From NCBI RefSeq assembly GCF_001040945.1, contig NZ_CP011930.1, positions 3,467,021-3,531,020 of the forward strand: a DNA stretch of 64,000 bases, given 5' to 3'. Both the position numbers and the translations under genes were made by a program. Positions 1 to 12,400 of the stretch are shown piece by piece (position 1 is the first letter of the stretch; each line of letters starts with the position of its first letter). The notes beneath the pieces were generated by a model. The model did not search any database, was not told where the DNA came from, and worked only from the letters and a program-made list of their open reading frames with translations. This DNA is from Herbaspirillum seropedicae. Its GTDB lineage: Bacteria > Pseudomonadota > Gammaproteobacteria > Burkholderiales > Burkholderiaceae_D.

Positions 1-3000
1 CCTTCTCGGCCACGCCCGACAGCATGAAGCTGCCGTCGGTTGACACACTGGCGCCGTCGGAGGTCTTCCCTGCCGGGCTCATCATGTCCACCGTAGGCGC
101 GTCGGCGCGGGTATCGAGGGTCATGCGCAGGGGATCGCTCTTGGGTCCGGTGTTGCCGGCCACGTCGATGGCGCGCACTACCACGCTCTTGTCGGCGTCG
201 CCGCTGAGCTTGACACTGGCGCCGCTGCCATTGACCCAGCGCGAGCCGTCGTCGAGGCTGTATTGCCAGCTGGCGCCGGTTTCCAGGCCGCTGATGTTGA
301 GCGTGCCATCGCTGGTGACGCCGTCGCTGGAGGAAGTCCCCGTATCGTTGGCCAGGGCCAGGCCCAGCTTGCCCTGCGGCAGGGTATCGAGGGTAAAGCT
401 CAGCACAGCGCTGGCCTGGCCTTCGTTGCCAGCCACGTCCACCTGCCGCACCAGTACCGACTTCGGACCATCGGTATTGCTGCCGCCGTCGGCCGCGCCC
501 TGCACCTTGAAGTTGTTGCCCACCGCATTGAGCCAGGTGACGCCGCCGTCCAGGCTGTATTGCAGGGTGGCGCCGCTTTCCATGGTGCTCACACCGACCG
601 TGCCATCGTTGGTGATCCGGTCCGAAGCCGAGACGCCGGTGTCCTTCATCAGGCTGGCCGTGATCTTCGCCGGCGGCACGACATCGCGTATGAAGTCCAG
701 CGGCTCGCTGATCGGACTGACGTTGCCGGCGGCATCGAACTGGCGGACATAGACGGTCTTGTGCGGATCGGCCACGATACCCTTTTCCGCATTGGCTTTT
801 TCGTTCGCGGCAAAACCAGTCGGGCTATACCAGTTCACTTTATCCAGGCTAATCTCATAAGTGCCGTTGACTAGCTTGCCAAGGATGATGATGTCCCAGT
901 CCTTGGTAATCTTGTCGGTCGAGGAAATCCCGGTATCGTTGCGTAATTGCAGGGTCACGGGGTCCGGCACGCGCGTGTCCAAGGTAAAGCCCAGGCTGTC
1001 ACTGATAGGGCCGACGTTGCCGGCTGCATCGGTCTGGCGCACCTGGATACGCTTGTTGCCATCCCCGGTGAGCCGCACACTGGTGCCGCTGCCGGCGCTC
1101 CAGGTCAACCCGTTGTCGGTGGAATAGGTCCAGGTGGCGCCGCTGGCCAGGCCGCTGATATCGACGGTGCCGTCATTCGTCAGGCGGTCGGTGGCCGAAG
1201 ACCCGGTGTCATTGCGCAGGGACAGGTCGAGCTTGGCCGGTGCGCCGGTAGCCAGCGTGAAGGTCAGCACGTCGCTGTCCGGGCTGGTCAAGCCGGCCGC
1301 GCTGGTCTGGTGCACGATGACGTTCTTGACGCCATCGGTATTGCCGCCACCGTCGGAAGCACCCTTGATGCGTACGCTCGTACCGGTGCCATTGAGCCAG
1401 TTGGCGCCGCCATCCAGGCTGTACTGCCAGCTGCCGGTCGGGTCCAGCTTGCCGATGTTGATGGTGCCGTCGCTGGTGATGAGGTCAGTGGCCGAGGCGC
1501 CGGTATCCCGGGCAAGCGAGAGCGTAGGCCGGTTCGGCAGTCCGCCGTCGAGGGTGAAGCTGAGCACATCGCTGACCGCCCCCAGGTTGCCAGCCAGGTC
1601 GGACTGGCGCGCCATGACGGCCTTGGGGCCATCGCCGCTGACCAGGAAGCTGGTGCCGCTGCCACGGCTCCAGTTCACCCCGCCGTCGGTGCTCCACTGC
1701 CAGCTGGCATTGGCTTCCAGGCCAGTGACATTGACGGTGCCATCGCTGGTGATCTTGTCATTGATGACGCCGGTGTCGCGCGCCAGCGCCAGGCTCAGCT
1801 TGGCCGGGGCCAGGGTATCGAGCGTGATGGCCAGGCTGTCGCTGAAGGCGCTGTTGTTGCCGGCCAGGTCGGTCTGGCGCACTACGATGGTCTTGTTGCC
1901 ATCGAAATTGCCCACCCCATCGACTGCGCCCTTGATCTTGACGCTGGTGCCACTGCCGGCTGTCCAGCTACCGCCGTTATTGAGGCTGTATTGCCAGGTC
2001 GCGCCGTTTTCCAGCCCGGTCAGGTTGATGGTGCCGTCATTGGTGATCCTGTCGCTGGTGGAGGCGCCGGTGTCGCGCGCCAGCACCATGCTCACCTTGG
2101 CCGGAGCGGTGGCGTCCTGGACGAAGCTGAAGGATTCGCTGGCCGGTCCCTGATTGCCCGCCACATCCATCTGCCGCACGATCACAGTAGTGACGCCATC
2201 CGGCAGGCCCTTGAGCCTGACGCTGCTGCCGCTGCCGGCCAGCCAGGTGGTGCCGTTGTCGGTGCTGTATTGCCAGCTGGCGCCGGCTTCCAGCCCCGCT
2301 ACGTTGAGGGTGCTGTCATTGGTGACGCGATCGGTCTTGCTGGGACCAGTGTCATTGGACAGCGACAAGCCCGGTGCGACCGGCGCAGTGGTGTCCAGCG
2401 TGAAGCTATAGCGGGCGGTGGGGGCGCTGGCATTGCCGGCCGCATCGACCTGGCGCATCAGCACGTTCTTGGCGCCATCGCTGCCGTCAGCACCATCGGC
2501 CGCGCCGGGGAACTTGACGCTGATGGCGCTGCCATCGATCCAGGTGGTGCCGCCATCGACGCTGTACTGCCAGCTGCTGGTGCCTTCCAGCCTGTCGATG
2601 CCGACCGTGCCGTCGTTGGTGATGCGGTCGCTGCCGCTGATGCCGGTATCCCGGCGCAGAGCGATGGCTGGCGTGCCGGGCGCGGTGGTGTCGAGCGTGA
2701 AGCTGAGCACATCGCTGACCGGGCCGACGTTGCCGGCCACATCGACCTGGCGCAGCACCACGTTCTTGACGCCATCAACGAATCCTGTACCGTCGGCCGC
2801 GCCCTTCACGCGTGCGCCTACGCCGACGCCATCGATCCAGCTGGTGCCGTTGTCTTCGCTCCATTGCCAGCTGGCGCCGGCTTCGATGCCATTGACGCTG
2901 AAGCTGCCGTCGCTGGTGAGGCGGTCGGTACTGCTGCTTCCGGTGTCCTTGACCAGCGCCGCGCTCAACTTGGCGGGCGCAGTCATATCCACGGTGAAGA

Positions 3001-3480
3001 CCAGGGTCTGCTCGACACTGTCGTTACCCGCCTTGTCGGTCTGGCGCACCTTGACCGTGTGAGCGCCATCGGTGGCGACGTTGAAGCTGCCCCGGCCACC
3101 CGGCTGGTAAGGACCATCGTCGATGCGGTAGGACCAGTTGGCGCCGACCTCCACGCCGTTGACCAGCACCTTGCCGTTGTTGGTCACGCCATCGCTGGCG
3201 GACTGGCCCGAATCGAGCTCCAGCCGCACCGGCGCACCAAAGACCGGAATCGTCGTATCCAGCGTCACCGTATGGGTGACCTTGATCGAATCGATGCCCT
3301 TGACGTTGTTGCGCGACTGGATGCCGATGATCTTGTCGATGCCATTGGCGCCTTCCGCACCCAACGCCTTCCAGTCGGCGTCGCTAAGCGTATAGCTCCA
3401 GTTCCACACGCTGGTGCCAGTGCCGGAGTCACGCGTGACGATGCCGCTCTTCATGACCGAGCCATCCGGATAGAACAACG
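1..3480 (-). repeat. Bacterial Ig-like repeat array of the giant adhesin
   Basis: Eleven complete units of roughly 290-315 bp plus part of a twelfth at the edge. Each begins with a D/N-TG.S.TD..T.DGT strand, has a W.YS.DGG..W hairpin and ends with VRQ.D.AGN.G..S..L.FTLDT. They resemble the tandem Ig-like (Big family) extender domains of Bap proteins. The last partial unit (TSDGASVSTDGSF) departs from the pattern, suggesting a change of domain type just beyond the left edge. Confidence 0.8.
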
Positions 3481-6400
3481 TCACCGTATCATCCTTGCCC
3501 GCCGTGCCGGTGAGGGTGACGCCAGCGTTGCGTTCGGCCAGGTTGATGATGTCATCGCCGGCAATGGTGTTGATGGCCGGCACGTTGGTGACGGTGAAGA
3601 CGGCGTCGGCCAGGCGGGCCCAGGTATTGGTGTTGCTGCCGTCATCGGACTGGCGCGCCAGCTGGGCCAGCACCAGGGCCAGGTTGCCGTCGTTCACGCC
3701 GGTGATCTTCAGGGCGGCGAAGTCGGCCACGGTGGGGGGATTGCTGTTGTCGCCCTGCACCGTCAGCGCGATCTTGACCACCATGGCGGCAAAGGCGCTG
3801 ATCTTCTGCGGCGTGTCGATGTCGGCGGCGGCGCGGCTATCGACAATGGAGCTCAGCAGCTTGACCGCGTTCTCGGTAGCGCCTGCGCCGCCGCCGTCGA
3901 GCCCGGCGAAACGGCCCAGGTCCACGCCGATGTTGGCGAAGTCGTCGGCGCCGGCCAGCTTGTCGTCGGCGGTATTGCTGGGCATGCCATCGGCTTGCCG
4001 CAACAGGCTGTTGTAGCTGTCCACCAGGGCTTGCACGGCCTTGACGGTGGAAACGTCGCTACCATCGACGGCGCCGGTGGCCAGCGCTGCATTGATGGCT
4101 TCCTTGTTGGCCGCTGCACCGACGTCGGCCACCCCGTGTACGCCAATGGCCAGGTAGTCGGCCACCTGGGGCGCATCGCCGGCATTGCGATCGGCATAGC
4201 CGATGATCTTGTTGATCGCGGCGCGCGCCGCCACCGCCATGGCCTGCAACTCGACCAGGGTATCCACATCGACCGGATTCTTCGATTGCAGTGCGGCGAC
4301 GACGGCGTCGGTCTCGGGGGCCGACAGGTTCTTGATGCCCAGCGTGGCCAGGTCGGTGGCGCTGAGCGCATTTTCAGGCGCCACGGTGTCGCCGGTCTGC
4401 TGGGCGGCGATGTCCTGCACCTTGTTGGCAATGAAGGCCAGGGCGTTGAGGCTGTTGGGACTGTCGACGGCGGCCGCATTGGGCGCGCCATCGACCAGCT
4501 GGTTCAGCAACAGCAGGCGGCTGGGGTCACCCAGCTTGCCCAGCATTGCGCGATCCATGCCGATGTTGCTGTAGTCCTGCGCGGTGGGCAGGTCCGCCGG
4601 GGCCGCGTTGACCGCGCCATCGGCCAGCGCCAGGACCTTGGCATAGCTGTTGACGATGGCCTGCACCAGATCAGGCGAGCCGGCTTGGTCGGGGCCGACC
4701 GGACCCGAGGCCAGCGCCTTGTTGGCGGCGCTGAGGATGGCGGCGGCCACGGTAGCCGGGGCGGTGGGCAGGAGCACGCCCATGTCGGCGTAGTCCTGCG
4801 CGGTCGGTGCGGCATTGTTGCTATCGCCCGCGTAGGCGCGGATCTTGTCCTGCCCTGCCACGGCCTTGTCCACCAGCGCCTGCAAACCGGCCAGGGTGTT
4901 GATGCTGTCCAGCTTGTCGGCCGGCACCTGTTGCAGCTTGCGCTGTACCGCCGGCAGGTCGGCCTCGATGAATCCGCTCACCCCCAGTTGCAGCAGGTCG
5001 GCGCGCGTCGGCAGCACGACGCCGCCGCCGGCAGCGTCGAGCACCTTGGCCGCAGTCGTGGCCAGCGCCAGCCATTCGGCCGGCGTGTCGGCCTTGTCCG
5101 CCGTGAGCGGATCGATGACCGAATTGAGCAGGGTCAGGTAATTGCCCTTGTTGCGGGCCACACCGATGCCGTCCAGGTCGGCGCCCAGCAGGCGGTAATC
5201 CTCCTGGCCGGGGACGTTGGCGGACTGGTTGGCGCGGCCATCGGCCAGGGCCAGCACCTTGTTGGCGCTGTCCACGATGCCCTGCACCAGTTCGGCGGTG
5301 GCCGTACGTGCGCCATTGACGGGGGCGGAAGCCAGCGTCGAGAGCACCGTGAACAGGCCCTCTGGCATGGCGTCGGCACGGCCTGGCGTGGCTGCGCCGA
5401 ACTTGTCCAGGCCACGCACGCCCATGTCAGCGAAGTCCTTGGCGGTGGGCGTGACAGCGTCGGCGCCGGCTTGGGCGACGTTGCCGCTGCTCTCGCGCTC
5501 GGCATAGCCGGAGATCTTGATCTGCGCAGCACGCGCAGCCAGGGCGACGGCCTTCAGTTCGGCCAGGGTATCCACTTCGGACGGACTGCGGGCCTTGATG
5601 GCGGCCATGAAGGCGCTGATCGAGGCCGCGGTGACCTCGGGATTGGCGCCCGTATTGCTCAGCCCCAGGGTGGTCCATTCGGCCAGGCTGATGCCGGCCG
5701 GCGCCTGATCGGGGCGCAGGTCGGCGTCGGCCTGGCGCATCACGCGGTTGACGATATCGACCAGGTTCAGCGCAGCGATCTTGGCCGGGTCGGAGACCGA
5801 GGCGAAGTTGGGCCGGGCGTTGAAGGCTTCGTTCAACAGCTTCAGGTTGGCTGGCGCATTGTCGACGGCTAGGCCGAGCGCGCGGAACTCATCGAAGGTC
5901 AGCGGCGCACCGGCGCGCGGCGTGCCATCGGCATTGGTGGCGTCGGCGGCGGGACGGTTGGCGTCGCTGATGATGCTGCCCGCCGAGGCCAAGCCGCGGA
6001 TCTTGGCCGCTGCCGTGGCGGCGGTCTGCACCAGCCCCAGGGTGAGCTTGCCCAGGCCATCGCTGCCCAGGGTGCTCAGGCCGCCATTGATCAGGCTCAT
6101 GGTGGAAGGCGTATTGCCATCGGTCTGGCCGAGGATATTGCGCACGCCCAGCATGCCCAGGTCGTTACCGCTGGGCGCAGTGGCCCCTGGCGCCCCGGCC
6201 ACGTAGTTGGCGACCTGGGTAGCCAGGTCGGCCAGGTTGGCGATCTTGTCCGGCGTGGAGACAGCATTGCGGCTGGCCTGCGCATCCAGTGCCGTGACCA
6301 GCAAGGTCAGGCTGGCGCTGGCGCGGGCGCTCTCGGCCGGCAACAGGCCGCCGGCAACCGGATCGGGCAGCTTGGCGCCGGGCACGCCGATGCGCAGGAG

Positions 6401-9400
6401 TTCTTCGCGCGTGACCGGCTTGGGCAGGTTGCCGGCGATGCCATCGGCGGCCTGGAAGACGTGCTGGTAGGCATCCACCACGCCTTGCAGCTTGGCCTTG
6501 CTGTCGACCAGGTTGGAGCGACCCAGCGCCTTGACGGCGGCGTTGATGGAGGCCAGCGTATCGGCCCCCACGCCGACCACGCCGGCGCGGCCGTAGTTGT
6601 TCACCGTGGGGGTCAACACCGTTCCCACCGGGCCGAGGGTGGCGTCATTGTTGGCCACGCCATCGGCATAGTTGCGGATGATCTTGAGGTCTTTCAGCAA
6701 GCCATCCACCAGCGCCTGCAAGCGCGTGCTGCTGTCGATGCGGCCCACCTCGCTGGCCGCCACCAGCGCCTGGACATTGGTCAGGAAGGCTTCATCGAGC
6801 CCCTGCACGCCCAGGGCGGTGAAATCATCCAGGGTGAGCGCTGCGGCGAGGCCGGCATTGCCGGCTGCCGCCACCATCTTGCCCGCCGAGACATTGACGA
6901 GGTCGATCTTGGCCGGCGTGTTGACACGGTCCGCACTCAGCGCATCCAGAGCGGTAGTCAACAAGCTCACGCGATGGGCGTCGGTGGCGGCATTGACGCC
7001 CACCCCGAGGCTGGCCAGTTCGCCTGCCGTGGGCAGGTTGGCGCTGCCGACCGGGTCAGGAATGGCGCGCTGCCCATCGGCGGCGGCCAGCACCTTGAGA
7101 TAGGCGCTGGCGATACCCTGCACCTGCGGCTGGGTGCCGGCGCGGCTGGCGTCCACCACCGTGGTGGCCAGGGCGGCGTTGATCGCGCCCACGCTGGCCG
7201 CGCTCACGCCGGCCACCCCCATGGCGGTATAGTCGTCAGCCGTGGGAGTGCCCAGGCTGGCGCCGGTGTTGTCCTGCGCATAGGCAGTGATCTTGGCCAG
7301 CGCCTTGACGGCGCGCTCGGCCAGGGCATTGAGGGCAGGCACGGAATTGATCTGCGCACCATCGGCGCCACTGGTGCCGATAGCGCCCAGGATCGCGCCC
7401 TGTTGCGCCACGCTGCGCGCACTGATGTCGATGCCCAGCAACTGCAGGTCGGCCACCGTGGGCGCGGCCACACCGGCCACGCCGGCGGCGTTGTCCATGA
7501 GCTTGTTGACGGTATCGACCAGGGCTTGCAGCTTGCCCACCGTGGCCACGCTGGCCGCCGGCATGCGGTCGATGGCGCTGCCCAGCAGCGCCGCCGCCGA
7601 ACCGTCGGCGTCCTTGGCCGTGGCGGCATTGCCCATGGCCAGGCCGAGCGCGGCGAAGTCGTCGGCGCTGGGCCGCTCGGCCGCTGCGGTGTTGTCCGCG
7701 CCATCGGCCAGGGCCAGGATGCGAGCAACGCCATCGGCGGCCTTTTGCAGCACGGACTGGTCCTTGATGCGGTCGGCGCCGAGCTTCTGGATCACGCCAT
7801 CGAGCAAGTCCTTGTTCTGCGCCGTGACGCTGGGCAGCCCCACCTTGAGGTAGTCGTCCAGGCCCGGCGCAGCGCCATTGGTCGCGCTGCCCTCGAGGAT
7901 GCGGGTATAGGACTCGACGATGCCCTTGAGCTTGGCCGGATCACCGGCCTGCGGGCTATTGATGGTGTTGCTGGCCAGGGTGGAATTGAGTGCCACCAGC
8001 TTGTCCCCCGTGACCAGGACGCTGCCGTCAGGCTTGACCAGGCCTACGGCCAGGTAATCGACGGCGGTCGGGGCTGGCTTGCGGGCATCGTCGGCGTAGG
8101 CCGAGATCTTGACCTGGGCCTTCATCGCCAGCCCTGCCAGCGCCTGGACCTCGGCCAGGCTGTCGATCTTGCTCACGTCGGTCTGCGCAGACATCGCGCT
8201 CAGGGTGGCCGCTGCCGCGCCGGCGTTGGCCGCAGGCGGCAGGATGCCCAGCGCAATCAGGTCAGCCGCGCCCAGGCTGGGCGGCAGCCGGTCTGCGGCA
8301 AAGGTCTGCGCCGCACCGGCCAGGTTGAGCATGGATTGCACCGTGGTCAGCATGCCTTCCAGCTTGGCCGGGGTATTCATGACGCTGCGGTCGCTCTGCT
8401 GGTCCAGCGCGGTCTGCAACAGGTCCAGCGCGCCCGGCTTGGTGGCCGCATCGACACTCACGCCCACGGCCCCCAGGAGCTTGCCGAAGTTGGCGCGGGT
8501 GGTGTCGTTGAGCGCGGCGGTATCGGCGCGGCCATTGACCAGGGTAAAGAGCTGGTCCCAGCTGTCCAGGATGGCTTGCAGCTTGGCCGGGGTATCGATC
8601 TGGGCCGCGCCGATGACGGCGGTCAACAGACTGGCCGAGGCGCCCACCGCCTTGTCGGCCAGCACGCTGGCCGGCACCTTCAGGCCCATGGCCTTGAAGT
8701 CGTCGCCGGTAGGACGGCCGGCGTCGTCGGGGAAACCACCGGGGATGCTGCTCATGTTGGCGTAGGCCAGGATCTTGTGATACGCCGTCAAGCCGGTCGC
8801 CACTACGGTTTGCAGCCGGGCCAGGGTATTGACGTCATCACCGCTGTCGGCGCCGGCGCGGATGGCGTACAAGGCCGCCGCCACGGCCGCCGGGTCTTCG
8901 CTGGTCAGCACACCGCCATCGGCGGTGGTCACGCCCAGTTGCGCCAGTTCGGCCGCACTCACGCGCGCCGCATCATCGCTGGCCTGGGCCTGGCTGATCA
9001 CTTTGTTGACCAGCATCCCCAGCGCATTGATCTTGGCCGGGGTATTCACCTCGGTGGGCAGCTTGCCGCCGATCACCGTAAAAAGCAGGGATTGCACTGC
9101 GCCATCGGTAGGCTTGCCGGTGTTGGTGGTGACGCCATCGATGGTCACGCCGATCGCCTTGAAGAAGCTGCTCTTGAGCGCAGCCGCATTGTCGGGCAAG
9201 GGGCCGTTGGCCGCATTCAGGATGGCCAGGTAGGCATCGACCACTTCACGCACATGGGCCGGCGTATCGGCCTGGGCGGCGTTGATGCTGGGCGTGCGCA
9301 AGGCAGCGTTGATGGCGGAAAGCTTGTCCGCCGTCACCAGCGGCGCGCGCACACCCACTGCGTCGGCCTGGCCGACCATGCCGATGTTCTTGTAGTCCTC

Positions 9401-12400
9401 CACCGTCGGGGTGGAAGTAGGATCGCCGTCGACGACCACATCGTCGGCATAGACGCGGATCTTGACCTGCGAGGCGTCGGCGCGGTTGACCAGGTTCTGC
9501 AGCTTCTCCAGGGTGTTGACCTCGGAGCCATCCTTCTTGCTGCCAGCAATGGCCGCGAAGATGGCGGGCCAGTTCTGCAGGCTGCCATCGGCATTGCGGC
9601 TCAGGTCGACGAACTTCACGCCCAGCTTGCCCAGCTGCACCGCATCCAGCGGCGGATTGGCCTGGCCGCCGGCGACCGTGACCATGAGCGACTGGATCAG
9701 GTTCAAGAGGCCCGCCAGCTTGTCGGGCAGTGCAATGGACTTGCCGTTCTCGTCGGTGGTCAGCGCGCTCAGGGTACTGGCATCGACCGTGTCGGCCAGC
9801 ATCGCCACGCCGGTTGCACCGGCATTGTCGATCTTGGATTTGGCCAGACCCAGCGCCAGGAAGTCATCGGCGGTAGGCTTGGGCGAGGCATCGCCGGGAT
9901 TGCCGTTGGCCGCATCCACCACGTGCTGGGCGGCGATCACCAGGCCCTGCAATTGCGCCGGGGTCTGCACCTGGCGGCCGGTAATGCTGTCCGAACGCAG
10001 GGCATCGTTGATCGCGCCCAGATAGGCGGCGCTGCTGCCGCTGCCGTCGGCGGGCAATTGCAGGCCCAGGGCGTCGAAGTCGGCCACGGCCGGGGCGGCG
10101 CCACCGTTATCCTGGGCGAACTGGACGATCTTGCGCTGGGCCGCGATGGCGGCGTCAGCCATGGCCTGCAGGCTGGCCACGCTCTGCGCGCCGCTGCCGT
10201 CATTGGCCGTGGTCTGCAACTTGCCCAGCAAGGCAGCGAGGGTGTCGCCATCCATGTTGCGCAGGCCCAGCGCGCTCAGGTCAGCCGGCTTCAAGGTGGA
10301 ACTGGTGGGCGGGTACTGCACCGGATAGCGATCCGGCAGCGGCGCCACCGCGGCCACCTGCATCAGCTTGTCCACGGTGATGGCCAGGCGATTGAGCTCG
10401 CCCACCGAATCCACGCTGGCCGTGCTGGCCTGGGCATGCACGGCACTGTTGAGCAGTTCCAGAGCGCTGGCGGCAGTGGCCGGCAGCGCCTGCGGCAAGC
10501 TCACGCCAATGGCCTGGTAATCGGCCTGGGTCGGCGCATCGGCGGGGCTGCCTGCCCCGTTCACATAGGCCAGCACCTTGGCATAGCTGGTGGCGATGAC
10601 GTTGAGCTGGGTGAAGCTGCGTACGCCACTGACGTCATGGGTGGCGGCGGTGTCGGGCGAGCTGGGCTGGCCGGTGACAGGGTCGCTGGCATTGCCCTTG
10701 AAGCGCACCGCATCGAGGAAGGCGTTCTGCGCGGCGCTGTTGCCCAGCGCAACCAGGCCGAGCGCCTGCAGGCTCTTCAGTCCCAGGGTGGTGCTGATGT
10801 TGCCGACCACCGGGTCATCCTTGCTCTCCTTGGCCAGACGGATCAGGTCGGCCGACGTGGCCGCCAGCGCGGCCAGCTTGTCGGGGCTGGAGACGCCCTC
10901 CTTGCCCTGCGCGCCGACCACGCTGTTGAACAGGGCCAGCTTGTCGGCGTCCGGATTGAGGATGGTCTTGCCGCCACCGGCCTTCTGGCTCACGCTGCCC
11001 ATGCCGATCTGCGGCGCACCCAGCGCCACCCCGATGGAAAGATAGAGGTCGGGCGTGAGCGCCGCGCCGGAGCCATCACCATCCTTGCCATCGGCGGCGT
11101 CGAGGATGGCGTTGTAGGCGTTGATGATGACCTTCAGCTTGGAGCGCGCATCCACATCCTGGCGCGTCAGGCGCGCCACGGCGGCGTTGATCGCCCCGAG
11201 GTTGTCGGCGCTGACGGCGGCGGCATTGGGGCCTTTGTCCACGCCCACGGCCAGGTAATCGGTCAAGACCGGCGCCGGATTCTTGGCGCTGTCGGTGGCG
11301 TAGTTCATGATCACCAGCAAGGCCTGGTTGACGCTATCGACCACGCCCTGGACCTCGGCCACGGTATCGACATTGACCACGCCGATGCCGCTCAGGCGCG
11401 TCAACACCAGCTCCAGGTTGCCATCGGCGCCGGTATCCACGCCATTGATGCCCAGGGTGCGGAAGGTGTCCTCCCACTGGCTGCGCTGCTCGCCGGTGAG
11501 CGCCGGCTGCGGCGCTCCTGCGGGCAAGGCGGCGGCCTGCATGATCTGGTCGATGGCCAGACCCAGGCGGGTGATTTCGCTGACGGTGTCGACCTGGCTG
11601 CGGCTCTTGCGCTTGAGGCTATCGTCCAGCAATCCCAGGCGTGCAGCCTGGTCGGCGGCGTTGCCGGGGTTGACGGTCAGGCCGTTCAACTGTGCGCCGA
11701 TGGCGGCGAAGTCGATCAGCAAGGGATCGCTGCCGGGGGTGGCGTCGGGTGTGCGGTCCTGGTTGGGAGAGGGGCTGCCGGCTGCCGGTTCGGCTTCGTT
11801 GGCTTCGGCCAGGATACGCGCATAACCGTCGATGAGGGCCTGCAATTTCTCAGGGGTAGAAATGCTGGCGTAGTCCACCGCATCGATGGCGTTGGCGGCC
11901 GCCTTGGCCACGGCGGCGTCGTTGATGGTCGCGCCGGCGGCCTGCAGGCTGGCCAGCGCATTGACGAACTGGTCCACCGCTGCGCCATTGTCGGCCACGC
12001 CATCGGCCAGATGGCTGATCTTGACCAGCGCATCGGCGCTGGCCTGCAGGTTGGCGGCGATGGCGGCAGTGGCCGGCTTCATCGCATCGAGCACCCGCTG
12101 CATATTGCTCACCAGCAGCGCCTGGGTCTGCGGCTCGTCAGCGGCCAGACCCGTCACCCCCACCTTGGCCAATACCTCGACGGTCAAGGCCAGCGCTTCG
12201 GCGCTGGGCTGCCCATCGGCGCCGGACTTGCCATCGGCCGCTGCCAGCACCAGGTCATAGGCGCTGGCGATCTCAGCCAGCTTGGTGGGCGGATTGACTT
12301 GCGCCGCCGTGACGGCGGGCATCTGCAAGACCGAGTTGAGCGCCTTGACGGCCACATCTGCGGTAGCGTTCTTGAACAGCGCGCCCAGGTCCAACCCCAC